Shown: positions 1 through 8,686, numbered from the stretch's first letter. The stretch is 64,000 nt of DNA from [Clostridium] scindens (GCF_019597925.1 NZ_CP080442.1:1153501-1217500), one strand, 5' to 3'. Numbers and translations are program-made. The notes: generated by a model not told the origin, from the sequence alone.

Positions 1-1
1 A

Positions 2-232
2 AAGACGATTTTAATGATCATATTTGCAATAGACTGCATCGCGTTAACGGCAATCGTGTTAATGCAGGAAGGTAAGTCAGCGGGGCTTGGTACCATCAGC
101 GGTATGGCTGATACTTACTGGGGGCAGAACAAAGGCCGTTCTATGGAGGGCGCGCTGGTGAAGTCAACGAAGTTCCTGGCGATTCTGTTTATTGTACTGG
201 CAGCAGTGTTGAATTTAAAAGTATTTGCATAA
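2..232 (+). CDS. secG: Protein translocase subunit SecG (5' end cut by window)
   Basis: SecG is the small non-essential subunit of the SecYEG channel that exports unfolded proteins across the cytoplasmic membrane. The reading frame is open from base 2, so the true start lies before the window; an internal ATG at 14 is unlikely to be the start because the first membrane helix already begins upstream. The visible part shows one hydrophobic helix ending in the family motif VLMQEGKSAGLG, a polar loop (SGMADTYWGQNKGR) and a second helix to the C-terminus. Only a few residues are missing relative to the usual 75-80. The order secG-rnr-smpB is widespread in Firmicutes. Confidence 0.93.
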   Translation, partial: KTILMIIFAIDCIALTAIVLMQEGKSAGLGTISGMADTYWGQNKGRSMEGALVKSTKFLAILFIVLAAVLNLKVFA

Positions 233-260
233 GATAAAGCATATTTTTATGAGAATGGTG

Positions 261-289
261 GGACACTCCTGTATGGGAGTGTCTCTTTG
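261..289 (+). terminator. Terminator-like hairpin between secG and rnr
   Basis: The arms GACACTCC and GGGAGTGTC enclose a TGTAT loop, followed by CTCTTTGT. The T run is short, so partial read-through into rnr is plausible. Confidence 0.6.
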
Positions 290-315
290 TGTATAAGATG
301 GAGGACTTGTAAGAG

Positions 316-2475
316 ATGGACAAGACAATTGAAAAAAGAAAAAAGGTCATCTATGACTTGATCTGTGATGATTTATACGTGCCAATGAAGTTCAAAGAAC
401 TTGCCATGCTTCTGCAGGTTCCAAAAGATCAGAGGAATGAACTCAGGGAGATCCTTGAGGCGCTGGAGGCAGAGGGCAAGATCTATCTTTCGCAGAAAGG
501 AAAGTACTTAAAAGGCGAGGCTAAGAGGATTCAAGGCGTTTATCGCGCCAGCCTGAAAGGGTTTGGATTCGTTACGGTTCCCGGCGAGGCTTCGGATATA
601 TTCGTGGCGGAAGAAGATGCGGGCGGAGCTTTTGAAGGCGACCAGGTAGAACTCGTCATAACAAAGGAGCCTCAGGGCAGAAGCCGGGAAGGCAAGATCG
701 TAAGAATCCTATCGAGAGGAATCACCCATCTGGTTGGACTGTATCAGGGGAACCCGAATAAGAGTTTTGGATTCGTCAAGCCTGATAACCAGAAGTTTCC
801 GCATGATATCTTTGTGCCAGTGGAAAAGGCCAATGGCGCTGTGCAAGGGCATAAAGTCGTGGTGGAATTGACTTCCTACGGCGGACCGCAAAAGAAGCCT
901 GAGGGGAAAGTAGTAGAAATCATCGGCCATATCAATGATCCTGGCACAGACATCCTGTCGATCGTGAAGGGATATGATCTGCCGGTGGAATTCTCGGAAA
1001 AGATATTAAACCAGGCGCAGCGTGCGGCCAGAGACGTATCCGATGCCGACAGGGCAGGGAGAAAGGATATCCGGGACTGGCAGATGGTGACGATCGACGG
1101 AGAGGATGCCAAGGATCTGGATGACGCAGTATCCGTGGTTAAGAATGGGGAGAACTATATCCTGGGGGTTCATATCGCAGATGTGACCAACTATGTCCAG
1201 GAGAACAGCGCAATCGACCGGGAGGCGCTTGAGCGGGGCACCAGCGTGTATCTGGTAGACCGGGTAATCCCGATGCTGCCCCATGCCCTTTCCAATGGCA
1301 TCTGCTCTTTGAACGCAGGAGAGGACAGGCTGGCCCTCAGTTGCATCATGACGGTAAATCCCAAGGGCATGGTGATAGCCCATGAGATAGCGGAGACCGT
1401 CATTCATGTGGACGAAAGAATGAGTTATACAAGCGTCAAGAAGATTCTGGAAGACCGGGACGCAAACGAGATAAAAAGGTATGAGAAGCTGGTGCCTATG
1501 TTTGAACAGATGCAGGAACTTTCTGGCATCCTGCGGGAACAGAGGAAAAGGCGGGGATCGATTGATTTCGACTTCCCGGAGACGAAGATGGTGCTGGATG
1601 AGAATGGAAAGCCGGTAGAAATCCGTCCATACGAGCGTAATGTAGCAACCAAGATGATTGAGGATTTCATGCTTCTTGCCAACGAGACGGTGGCGGAAGA
1701 TTATTTCTGGCAGGAACTTCCTTTCGTTTACCGTACCCATGAGGCGCCGGATGATGATAAGATCCGCACGCTGGCGACATTTATCAATAATTTTGGATAT
1801 TCCATGCATGTGGGAGCCAACGAAGTAAAGCCTAAGGAAGTGCAGAAACTGCTGGGCAAGGTGGAGGGGACTCCAGAGGAGGCCCTGATCAGCAGGCTGG
1901 CGCTTCGTTCTATGAAGCAGGCCAGATATACGCCGGAGAATACCGGGCATTTTGGCCTTGCTGCTAATTATTATACGCATTTCACCTCGCCCATCAGGCG
2001 TTATCCGGATCTTCAGATCCACCGGATCATCAAGGATAATCTGCGGGGGCGGATGGACGCAAAGAGAATAGAGCATTACCAGGGGATACTCCCGGAAGTG
2101 ACCAAGCACTCCAGCGAGATGGAGCGCAGGGCAGACGAGGCCGAGCGTGAAACCATCAAGCTTAAAAAGGTAGAGTATATGCAGGCGCATATCGGAGAAG
2201 TGTTTGAAGGCGTGATATCCAGCATTACGAAATGGGGAATGTATGTAGAACTCCCTAATACGGTCGAAGGCCTGGTTCATGTCATCAACATGGTGGATGA
2301 CCATTACGAGTATCAGCAGGAACGGTACGAGATGGTGGGAACCCGCAGGCATAAGGTATATAAGCTGGGCCAGAAGATATCCGTCCGCGTAATGGATGCG
2401 GACAGGCTTCTTAGGACCATTGATTTTGAGATTGCAGATGAAGGAGAGTTGGAAGATGGCGAAGACGAATGGTAA
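316..2475 (+). CDS. rnr: Ribonuclease R (3'-5' exoribonuclease)
   Basis: Processive 3'-5' exoribonuclease of the RNase II/RNB family that degrades structured RNA and, with tmRNA-SmpB, non-stop mRNA. At 719 aa it has normal family length. An N-terminal winged-helix region (about 1-60) precedes two cold-shock/OB domains (about 65-200), the RNB catalytic domain (about 245-570, with the acidic metal-binding cluster DGEDAKDLDDAVS near 258 and HFTSPIRRYPDLQIHR near 555), and a C-terminal S1 domain (about 625-700). The ATG follows a GGAGG at 300-304. The smpB start lies inside the 3' end, indicating translational coupling. Confidence 0.97.
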   Translation: MDKTIEKRKKVIYDLICDDLYVPMKFKELAMLLQVPKDQRNELREILEALEAEGKIYLSQKGKYLKGEAKRIQGVYRASLKGFGFVTVPGEASDIFVAEEDAGGAFEGDQVELVITKEPQGRSREGKIVRILSRGITHLVGLYQGNPNKSFGFVKPDNQKFPHDIFVPVEKANGAVQGHKVVVELTSYGGPQKKPEGKVVEIIGHINDPGTDILSIVKGYDLPVEFSEKILNQAQRAARDVSDADRAGRKDIRDWQMVTIDGEDAKDLDDAVSVVKNGENYILGVHIADVTNYVQENSAIDREALERGTSVYLVDRVIPMLPHALSNGICSLNAGEDRLALSCIMTVNPKGMVIAHEIAETVIHVDERMSYTSVKKILEDRDANEIKRYEKLVPMFEQMQELSGILREQRKRRGSIDFDFPETKMVLDENGKPVEIRPYERNVATKMIEDFMLLANETVAEDYFWQELPFVYRTHEAPDDDKIRTLATFINNFGYSMHVGANEVKPKEVQKLLGKVEGTPEEALISRLALRSMKQARYTPENTGHFGLAANYYTHFTSPIRRYPDLQIHRIIKDNLRGRMDAKRIEHYQGILPEVTKHSSEMERRADEAERETIKLKKVEYMQAHIGEVFEGVISSITKWGMYVELPNTVEGLVHVINMVDDHYEYQQERYEMVGTRRHKVYKLGQKISVRVMDADRLLRTIDFEIADEGELEDGEDEW

Positions 2476-2923
2476 GATGATAGCCAATAATAAGAAGGCA
2501 TACCATGATTATTTCATTCTGGAGAACTATGAGGCCGGCATTGCCCTGCATGGGACTGAAGTAAAGTCCCTCCGCATGGGCAAATGCAGCATCAAAGAGG
2601 CATTTATCCGCGTTGAGAATGGCGAGGTATATATCTATGGAATGCATATCAGCCCTTATGAAAAGGGAAATATATTCAATAAAGATCCTTTGCGGGTACG
2701 CAAGCTTCTCTTACATAAGTCTGAGATCAATAAACTTCTTGGCAAGACTAAGGAGAAGGGTATTGCAATTGTGCCTCTTAAGGTGTACTTTAAAGGAAGC
2801 CTGGTAAAAGTCGAGATCGGGCTTGCAAAAGGCAAGAAATTATATGACAAGAGACAAGATATTGCCAGGAAGGACCAGCAAAGGGAAGCACAGAGAGACT
2901 TCAAGGTCCGGAATCTGGGTTAG
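2456..2923 (+). CDS. smpB: SsrA-binding protein SmpB
   Basis: SmpB binds tmRNA and delivers it to stalled ribosomes, mimicking the missing codon-anticodon pair. The 155 aa product has the family features NKKAYHDYFILENYEAGI, GTEVKSLR and the basic C-terminal tail (KKLYDKRQDIARKDQQRE) that enters the ribosomal A site and mRNA channel. I chose ATG 2456 rather than the upstream in-frame ATG 2396, because AAGGAG precedes it at good spacing and the longer N-terminus has no homology to the family. It overlaps rnr by 20 bp. The partner tmRNA gene is 6.5 kb downstream. Confidence 0.97.
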   Translation: MAKTNGKMIANNKKAYHDYFILENYEAGIALHGTEVKSLRMGKCSIKEAFIRVENGEVYIYGMHISPYEKGNIFNKDPLRVRKLLLHKSEINKLLGKTKEKGIAIVPLKVYFKGSLVKVEIGLAKGKKLYDKRQDIARKDQQREAQRDFKVRNLG

Positions 2924-2933
2924 GAGGAAGAAG

Positions 2934-3176
2934 ATGGTACCAAGAAGCAAGGAAGAATTAAGAAATATGGTTTCTCAGACGACAATAGAGACTTACGAAG
3001 AACTGACTCCCCAGCTGATACAATTGATCGACCAGACCAAGCATGATGAATCATTGACGGAGGCCCAGAAGCAGGACGAGATATCCCTGCACATGATGGG
3101 ATATATAAAGTCATGCACCAATGAAATCATAATCGAAGTTCTTGCTGAGATATTGGGATTGGAAGATTCACAATAA
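2934..3176 (+). CDS. Small acidic protein of unknown function
   Basis: An 80 aa soluble helical protein with no family I recognise. The start at 2934 follows AGGAGGAAGA; the longer frame from 2823 only overlaps smpB. It is 10 bp from smpB and probably co-transcribed. The sequence is amphipathic (for example TIETYEELTPQLIQLIDQ), has no signal peptide and no membrane segment, and includes one cysteine in the C-terminal half. Function cannot be stated. Confidence 0.7.
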   Translation: MVPRSKEELRNMVSQTTIETYEELTPQLIQLIDQTKHDESLTEAQKQDEISLHMMGYIKSCTNEIIIEVLAEILGLEDSQ

Positions 3177-3205
3177 ATATACTAGAAGAAAAAGGAGAAA
3201 TAGAA

Positions 3206-3805
3206 ATGGCTTATTGTGTAAAATGTGGAGCGAAAGTGAACGACGGTGTGCAATACTGCCCGCAGTGCGGCGCAAAGATTCCGGTGATGCCGGGGGCAGG
3301 CCAGCAGCAGGACAGCCAGCAAGGCTATACATACCAGCAGAACGGCCAGCAGGATTATACATACCAGCAGAATAGCCAGCAGGGCTATACATACCAGCAG
3401 AACAATCAGCAAGGTTATTCGGGCCAGCAGCAGAACGGAAGGGCAGGAGAATTCTTCCAGCAGGACGATGTAAGCCAGAATAAGGTAATGGGGGTCTTGT
3501 CATATCTAGGGATTCTGGTATTCGTACCACTTATTGCGGGAAACAAGCAGTCTCCCTATGTAAAGTTCCATACCAATCAAGGGCTGGTGCTTTTTATAGC
3601 ATCCATACTCGTAGATCTGCTGGACGGCAGATGGCTCTGGGGCTTCCATTCTATGATTAATTTTGGAGGCAGCTGGTTCTCATGGATCTTTGATATCTGC
3701 AGCCTGGTGCTGTTTGTGTTTATGATCGTCGGGATCGTGTATGCATGCAAAGGGGAAAGAAAAGAATTGCCGGTGATCGGCCAGATAAAAATATTAAAGA
3801 ATTAA
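3206..3805 (+). CDS. Zinc-ribbon membrane protein with QQGYTYQQN repeat linker (DUF4870-like)
   Basis: A 199 aa protein in three parts. Residues 1-27 form a zinc ribbon with two CxxC knuckles (YCVKCG and YCPQCG). Residues about 33-80 are a low-complexity linker of near-perfect ten-residue repeats, QQGYTYQQN plus one. The C-terminal half has hydrophobic segments (SYLGILVFVPLIAG; LFIASILVDLL; ICSLVLFVFMIVGIVYACKG) and the VKFHTNQGLVLF motif typical of DUF4870 proteins. ATG 3206 follows AAGGAG. Family knowledge suggests a small integral membrane protein with a cytoplasmic zinc finger; a role is not known. Confidence 0.85.
   Translation: MAYCVKCGAKVNDGVQYCPQCGAKIPVMPGAGQQQDSQQGYTYQQNGQQDYTYQQNSQQGYTYQQNNQQGYSGQQQNGRAGEFFQQDDVSQNKVMGVLSYLGILVFVPLIAGNKQSPYVKFHTNQGLVLFIASILVDLLDGRWLWGFHSMINFGGSWFSWIFDICSLVLFVFMIVGIVYACKGERKELPVIGQIKILKN
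3321..3440 (+). repeat. In-frame 30-bp tandem repeat, about four units
   Basis: Units start at 3321, 3351, 3381 and 3411 and share the core TATACATACCAGCAGAA. The last unit is diverged. Each encodes ten residues rich in Gln and Tyr, so slippage would change linker length without breaking the frame. Confidence 0.85.
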
Positions 3806-3818
3806 GGCTTGAAAATCA

Positions 3819-3860
3819 AGGCAGCCGCCATCAATCAGATGATGCGCGGCTGCCTTTTTA
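3819..3860 (+). terminator. Rho-independent terminator after the zinc-ribbon gene
   Basis: A perfect 10-bp stem (AGGCAGCCGC / GCGGCTGCCT) is followed by TTTTTA. Confidence 0.85.
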
Positions 3861-3885
3861 TATTAATATTCAGGATGTTTATATG

Positions 3886-3903
3886 AAAAAGGGGAAATTC
3901 CCC
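3886..3903 (-). terminator. Possible terminator of hsp20
   Basis: On the minus strand a short GGGGAA/TTCCCC hairpin runs into a T5 tract (AAAAA on the plus strand at 3886-3890), 36 bp past the hsp20 stop. The stem is short, so confidence is moderate. Confidence 0.45.
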
Positions 3904-3938
3904 TGAGAGCGTGGGACCTGGTCCCTCTATATTAAAAG

Positions 3939-4364
3939 TTATTCAATCGTAATTAATTTTGGCTGCTCTTCCTGCTTCTGAATCTCTTTTGGGAACTGAA
4001 GCCTGAGGATTCCATCTTTAAATGCTGCTTTAATGTCCTCCTGAGTCAGGGCATCGCCTACATAGAAACTTCTGTTGCAAGTTCCGGTATAGCGTTCCTT
4101 GTGGATGCAATTACCTTTGGCATCCTTTTCTTCCTTGGACTCGCTCTTATTAGCGGTGATTGTAAGATAACCGTCCTTTAAGTCTGCCTTGATGTCTTCT
4201 TTGGCATATCCCGGAAGTTCCATTTCAATAATGTAATTGCCGTCCTTGTCATGAATGTCCGTCTTCATAATCTGTGAAGATGAGTTGTCGTATGGACGGG
4301 TAAAGAATGGATCCTTGAACATATCATCGAATAAATTGTTAAAACCTCTGTTTGCAAGTAACAT
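3939..4364 (-). CDS. hsp20: Hsp20/alpha-crystallin family small heat shock protein
   Basis: ATP-independent holdase chaperone that binds unfolding proteins. The 141 aa protein has a short N-terminal arm (NLFDDMFKDPFF), an alpha-crystallin domain (about 35-128) with ELPGYAKEDIKADLKDGYLTI and the A-x-x-x-G-x-L-type motif AFKDGILRLQFPK, and a short tail. ATG 4364 follows AAGGAGGA. Its promoter lies within a CIRCE element, indicating HrcA repression and heat induction. Confidence 0.93.
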   Translation of the reverse strand: MLLANRGFNNLFDDMFKDPFFTRPYDNSSSQIMKTDIHDKDGNYIIEMELPGYAKEDIKADLKDGYLTITANKSESKEEKDAKGNCIHKERYTGTCNRSFYVGDALTQEDIKAAFKDGILRLQFPKEIQKQEEQPKLITIE

Positions 4365-4421
4365 AAGTCATTCCTCCTTGATTTATCTTTATTTTTGATT
4401 TGTTTTATTTGTTATAGTTAT

Positions 4422-4450
4422 TATATAACACAAATTATTAGCACTGTCAA
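4422..4450 (-). promoter_or_regulatory. Sigma-A promoter of hsp20
   Basis: On the minus strand TTGACA (4450-4445) is separated by 17 bp from TATATA (4427-4422). A TATAAT shifted two bases is an alternative. The -35 box falls in the CIRCE spacer. Confidence 0.75.
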
Positions 4451-4464
4451 TAGGTGAGTGCTAA
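4438..4464 (-). promoter_or_regulatory. CIRCE element (HrcA operator)
   Basis: TTAGCACTG-N9-GAGTGCTAA matches the CIRCE consensus TTAGCACTC-N9-GAGTGCTAA with one mismatch, at the last base of the left arm. The symmetry extends outward through AAATTA/TAATTT to 15-bp arms (4432-4470). HrcA bound here would cover the -35 box of hsp20. Confidence 0.9.
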
Positions 4465-4542
4465 TAATTTTAAAATTATTAGACAGGCGCATCTCTCTTA
4501 GATATTCTATAAATTTATATTATTCATCCTGTATTCCTTTAA

Positions 4543-4574
4543 TTAAAAATAGCATATGTCGTTTTGACATATGC
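4543..4574 (-). terminator. Terminator of the VOC gene
   Basis: On the minus strand the hairpin GCATATGTC/GACATATGC is followed by TATTTTTAATT. It lies 48 bp past the VOC stop codon. Confidence 0.65.
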
Positions 4575-4621
4575 CTTTAATCTGTACATTTTATTGCTAT
4601 CAATAAAATGGAATTTGTAGG

Positions 4622-4984
4622 TTACGTAAATTCAACGATTACTACTTCGTTTTCGTCAGGATCCTTTAAGCGGACTTCATAGGTTCCCCAATCATATCTA
4701 ATGGGATCAGATAGCGTAACTCCTTTTTCTTTTAAGCATACCATCGTGGAATCGAGATTTTCTGCTTGAAAAACAAATGATTGATATCCAGTTGGCGGCG
4801 CATTAAATGCTTTACAATCCCATATACAAAGAGTGGGCGCGTTTTCTATAAAGCCAAGATAAACCCCATTTGTACTGTCCACATCAGTCCTGATAAAAGG
4901 TATTTCTAATATATCCCTATAGAATTCAATAAGTTCTTGTGCCTGCTCAGAAAAAATATTTGTACAATAGTATCCCGTTATCAT
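4622..4984 (-). CDS. VOC-fold (glyoxalase/bleomycin resistance) family protein
   Basis: A 120 aa single-domain protein with the paired beta-alpha-beta-beta-beta pattern of the vicinal oxygen chelate superfamily: N-terminal YYCTNIFSEQAQELIEFYRD, then FVFQAENLDSTMVCLKEKG, ending in RLKDPDENEVVIVEF, the usual DPDGN-type turn. Such proteins include glyoxalase I, fosfomycin-resistance enzymes and unassigned metal-binding proteins. Nothing here identifies the substrate. It is monocistronic, with its own terminator. Confidence 0.8.
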   Translation of the reverse strand: MITGYYCTNIFSEQAQELIEFYRDILEIPFIRTDVDSTNGVYLGFIENAPTLCIWDCKAFNAPPTGYQSFVFQAENLDSTMVCLKEKGVTLSDPIRYDWGTYEVRLKDPDENEVVIVEFT

Positions 4985-5204
4985 CTTCTCACCTCTTCAA
5001 ATTAACCTCAACAGTTTCTTTCTCTTTTATCTATTAACTATATTCTAGCATAAGTATAATGTATAGTCATTTCTTTCCATGTGCACGATAGTAACTATTA
5101 TTTTCCATATTTATATAGCAATCTAAGTCAAGACATTTTTTCCATAAAGTGATAAACTCAATAAAAACTGTACATATTATGCTGTGGAATACAGGAGGAA
5201 AATC

Positions 5205-6101
5205 ATGGAAAACTGGGAACAAATCAATGCCGTTCAACAAATGCAAAGTTATATTGAAGAACATCTAGACGAGCCTATCACGCTGCATGCGCTTGCCAAA
5301 AACGCAGGCTACTCGCCATGGCATTGCGCGAAGATTTTTAAGGAACTTACGGGCAAGACTCCGTTTGAGTACATCCGCATGTACAGACTCTCGAAAGCAG
5401 CAATGGAACTGCGTGATAAAGATCTGAAAGTTGTAGATGTTGCAATGGATTTCGTCTTTGACAGTCACGAAGGATTTACCAGAGCATTTCGCAAGCAGTT
5501 TGGCATGACTCCCAACGAATATAAGAAGGCCACGCCGCCCATTTATCTTTTTCATCCATGGCCTATACGAGATTATTATTATTGGCTAAGAGATGTTCAA
5601 GAGGAAGCAAAGCCACTTGCTAAAGAACTTTTTATTCAGGTCCGCAACTTCCCAAAACGAAAACTACTGTTGAGACGGAGCGTAAGCGGTCATGATTATT
5701 TTTCCTACTGCGAAGAAGTTGGCTGCGATATCTGGGGGCTGCTTTGCAGCGTGAAGGAAGCATTGTATGAACCGATCGGCTTATGGCTCCCGGAGTCTTT
5801 GCGTCTGCCGGGCACGTCAAGTTATGCCCAGGGAGTTGAAGTGCCTGCGGATTACAAAGGCCAAATACCGGAGGGCTTTGATCTCATTGATCTGCCAGAA
5901 TGTATGATGATGATATTCCAAAGCGCGCCTTATGATGACATTCACTTTCAAGAGGTGATCACCGGGATGTCAGAAGCCATAGATCATTATGACCCGGGAC
6001 AGTCAGGCTATGAGTGGGCTGATGAAGCTGCGCCGCGTTTTCAGCTGGATCCCCAAGGATGGAGAGGATATATCGAGGCCAGGCCTGTCAGGGAGATTTA
6101 A
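5205..6101 (+). CDS. AraC family transcriptional regulator with C-terminal effector-binding domain
   Basis: A 298 aa regulator. The two helix-turn-helix motifs of the AraC/XylS domain occupy about residues 8-105 (MQSYIEEHLDEPITLHALA, then FDSHEGFTRAFRKQFGMTPNEYKK). The C-terminal 180 residues resemble the GyrI-like effector-binding domain found in Rob/SoxS-type proteins, which bind small molecules. ATG 5205 is preceded by AGGAGGAAAATC and is preferred to ATG 5184. An M28 peptidase gene follows after 79 bp; it may be the target, but this is inference. Confidence 0.88.
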   Translation: MENWEQINAVQQMQSYIEEHLDEPITLHALAKNAGYSPWHCAKIFKELTGKTPFEYIRMYRLSKAAMELRDKDLKVVDVAMDFVFDSHEGFTRAFRKQFGMTPNEYKKATPPIYLFHPWPIRDYYYWLRDVQEEAKPLAKELFIQVRNFPKRKLLLRRSVSGHDYFSYCEEVGCDIWGLLCSVKEALYEPIGLWLPESLRLPGTSSYAQGVEVPADYKGQIPEGFDLIDLPECMMMIFQSAPYDDIHFQEVITGMSEAIDHYDPGQSGYEWADEAAPRFQLDPQGWRGYIEARPVREI

Positions 6102-6180
6102 TCACGCCGCAAGGAAAGTCAAGCGCTGCTTTATTCCTTTTGTTATGATGGTGACAACAATAAAACAGGAGGATGTGAAT

Positions 6181-7344
6181 ATGGAGATGAAAAAAAGAAT
6201 GGAAGGGCACTTACGAATGCTTTGTGAAGAAATCGGCGCTCGCCCGACCGGATCAGAGGCGAATCGTGCGGCAGTAGAATATGCCTGTGGGGAATTCGAG
6301 CGATTTGGACTTAGTGTCTCAAAACAGGAATTTGACTGCATGGATTGGAGAGAAGATGGAGGGACTCTTACGGTGGAAGGACAGGATATCCCTATGGCCC
6401 CTGCCCCATATTCCCTTAACTGTGACTTGCAGGGAGAATTGATCCGTATCCATTCTCTGGAAGAACTTCGGACGGCGGAAATCAAAGGGAAAATCGTCTT
6501 GCTGTGCGATGCCTTGGCTTCGGAGCCGCTTATGCCAAAGAGTTTTGTGTTCTGGAACCCGGATGAGCATAAAGAAACAATATCCCTGCTGGAAAATGGA
6601 AGGGCGCTGGCAGTACTTACGGTCAGCCTTTTTCCGGAACGCTTTGTGCCGATGATTGAGGATGGAGATTTTGAAGTCCCATGCGCGGTCGTTCTGCCAG
6701 AGAGCCTGCCCGAACTTCGCAGCGGTGATTATGCTGCCCTTACGCTAAAAACAAAAAGATGTCCGGCAAAAGCGGCCAACGTTATTGCCACCTATGGAAA
6801 CGGGGAACATAAAGTCTGCATTTCGGCGCATATTGATACCAAGCCGGGAACGCCAGGCGCTCTGGACAATGCTTCAGGCGTAGCCGTATTGCTTGCACTG
6901 GCGGAGAAATTGTCAGGAAGAGAGTTTCCGTATCGCATCGAATTTGTTTTATTTAACGGAGAAGATTATTATTCCAATCCAGGAGAGATGCTGTATCTGA
7001 GCACTCATCTTTCCAATCCGGAGGAATACGTCTGCGCTTATAATATTGACGGCGTAGGCATCAAGGAAAATAATATCACATACTCCTTTTATGAATGTCC
7101 TGAAAAACTGGCAGACAATATATCATCGCTTGCCGAAAAAACAGGAGGTTTTGAACAGATAGAGCCATGGCCTCAAGGGGATCATACGTTGTTTGCCTTT
7201 TCTGGAGTCCCGGCAATTGCTGTTACCTCCAGTGGAATATTTGAATTGACAGACCATGTGCTCCATACGGAAAATGACACATTAAAATGGATTGATATAG
7301 AAAAACTTGAGATACTGGTAAATTTTCTATTCGATTCACTTTAA
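6181..7344 (+). CDS. M28 family zinc peptidase (aminopeptidase-like)
   Basis: A 387 aa cytoplasmic peptidase of the M28 clan. Visible zinc-site motifs are SAHIDTKPG (His and Asp), GALDNASGVA (bridging Asp), FNGEDYY (catalytic Glu), YNIDGVG (Asp) and GDHTLF (last His). The usual Glu-Glu pair is Glu-Asp here, a mild departure. A PA-like insert lies between residues about 80 and 190. ATG 6181 follows AGGAGGATGTGAAT; the upstream frame to 5989 overlaps the araC-type gene and is not coding. Substrate specificity cannot be read from the sequence. Confidence 0.85.
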   Translation: MEMKKRMEGHLRMLCEEIGARPTGSEANRAAVEYACGEFERFGLSVSKQEFDCMDWREDGGTLTVEGQDIPMAPAPYSLNCDLQGELIRIHSLEELRTAEIKGKIVLLCDALASEPLMPKSFVFWNPDEHKETISLLENGRALAVLTVSLFPERFVPMIEDGDFEVPCAVVLPESLPELRSGDYAALTLKTKRCPAKAANVIATYGNGEHKVCISAHIDTKPGTPGALDNASGVAVLLALAEKLSGREFPYRIEFVLFNGEDYYSNPGEMLYLSTHLSNPEEYVCAYNIDGVGIKENNITYSFYECPEKLADNISSLAEKTGGFEQIEPWPQGDHTLFAFSGVPAIAVTSSGIFELTDHVLHTENDTLKWIDIEKLEILVNFLFDSL

Positions 7345-7392
7345 GAAAGATTCCATGCTCTCTGCTTTGTGCGGCAGAAGATGACAAGCCAT

Positions 7393-7448
7393 AGCCGGCG
7401 GATGCAGCCCACACAGTGTGCCTGGGCTGCATCCGCCGCTCATCTTAT
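7393..7448 (+). terminator. Long GC-rich hairpin after the M28 peptidase gene
   Basis: Arms of 18-19 bp (AGCCGGCGGATGCAGCCCA / TGGGCTGCATCCGCCGCT, one bulged C) are followed by CATCTTATTATT. The T tract is weak, but position and stability fit a terminator. Confidence 0.65.
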
Positions 7449-7851
7449 TATTGCTCTATGAGTCCATATAAAAACAATCTGTGGATATACTTGATTTTTT
7501 TCAGGCATATCATCATCCGGCTTCCACCTTTTCCCAGTATTATTAAATAGATCTCATTTTTGCTTTCATTTAGCCTGGTATTGTAAAGTGGAAGTAAAAG
7601 CAAGTTATAACTATATCGCATTTATTTGTACCAAATAGTTTTACAATTAAGAGTCTGCATATCATAATCAAAAATTTCTGGTTTTATTGATTACAGACAT
7701 TAAAAGTTTGACAATAATAATTGATTTAGATATATTATTGAAAAATTAGCAGATAATATTGTGAATAAATAGAAAATATATTATAATATAAAAGCAAAAT
7801 ACTGCTACAGTATTTTAAATAGTGGATGTTTTAAGAAAGGAGGAACGGGAA
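7449..7851. other. AT-rich intergenic region carrying the lipoprotein promoter
   Basis: About 400 bp of AT-rich DNA without a credible reading frame. The only feature I can support is the promoter at 7708-7736 and the ribosome binding site AAAGGAGGA before 7852, which implies a 5' leader of about 110 nt. Confidence 0.6.
7708..7736 (+). promoter_or_regulatory. Sigma-A promoter of the lipoprotein gene
   Basis: TTGACA and TATATT are separated by 17 bp. Confidence 0.7.
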
Positions 7852-8686
7852 ATGAAACGATGCATATATATCAATATTCTTCTTTGGTCCGCAATTCTTT
7901 TATGCGGCTGTGCAGGAAAGGCTCAGGAGAAAAAAACGTCGGACGCGCCAGAATGGATCATGGAAGAAATAAACCGGTACAATAACGAAGACATGAGGCA
8001 GATAGATATTAAGGAAGACACAACGGTTTCAGAAGGAAAACTGGTTAAGGATGAGACTGTCATCATGGACAAAAAGAATCATTTAGCCAGCAATATTGGA
8101 ACGAAGGAGGGACCAGGAGATAACAGGGACGAGTATTCTATGTTTTTTGGAATGGAAGGCGCAAAGGCTTTTGAGATTTACAAATATAAAGAACAGGATC
8201 AATTTTATAAAGAAACTGTTTCAGAGGATCTGGCAAATCTATATATAGACGGCAGAAAACTGGAAATCTCGGATAAGGCCAAAATCAAAGAGGAGGGAGA
8301 AGAGACCCTGGATGGGCAAAAGGCGATCAAAGTAAAAGTAACGGACCCAGGCTTTGAAAGGCTAACAGACCGAGCGGACTATAAGGAAATGATAGATGAC
8401 GCGAAAGTGGCGGACGCGGATACATACCAGGAAGAACTGGATAAATATATGGAACTAAAAGAAAAGGAATGGACTTTATGGTTTGACGCGGAGTCCCACC
8501 TGCTTAAAAAAGTCTTTTTTTGACAGTTCCGTAGAAGACAATTTTACCTTATATCTACTATCAGCCCAGGATCCTGAATCCGACTTTGCAAAGCAGCGGC
8601 CAAAAAAGGGCACCACAATATGGAATATCAAGATGGGCGACGAATGTGATACCATAAATCTGCCGGAAGAATATAAAGAATTCTAA
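7852..8686 (+). pseudogene. Lipoprotein gene interrupted by a +1 shift at a T7 run
   Basis: The first frame (7852-8523) encodes 223 aa: a signal peptide with a lipobox (ILLCGC) followed by a charged extracytoplasmic domain of a type seen in outer-surface lipoproteins of unknown function. It stops directly after the T run at 8515-8521. Skipping one T joins it to the overlapping frame that continues to 8686 (VFFDSSVEDNFTLYLL to the end EEYKEF), giving a 277 aa product. The continuation reads as natural coding sequence. It may be a sequencing error, phase variation or a real inactivation. ATG 7852 follows AAAGGAGGA. Confidence 0.75.

Noticed and set aside
1006..2487. Minus-strand open frame of 493 codons
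   Set aside because: It lies entirely antisense to rnr, has no ribosome binding site and no recognisable domain. It is a shadow of the biased codon use of rnr.
3306..3440. CRISPR-like regular repeats
   Set aside because: The 30-bp units are directly adjacent, without spacers, and encode an in-frame peptide repeat.
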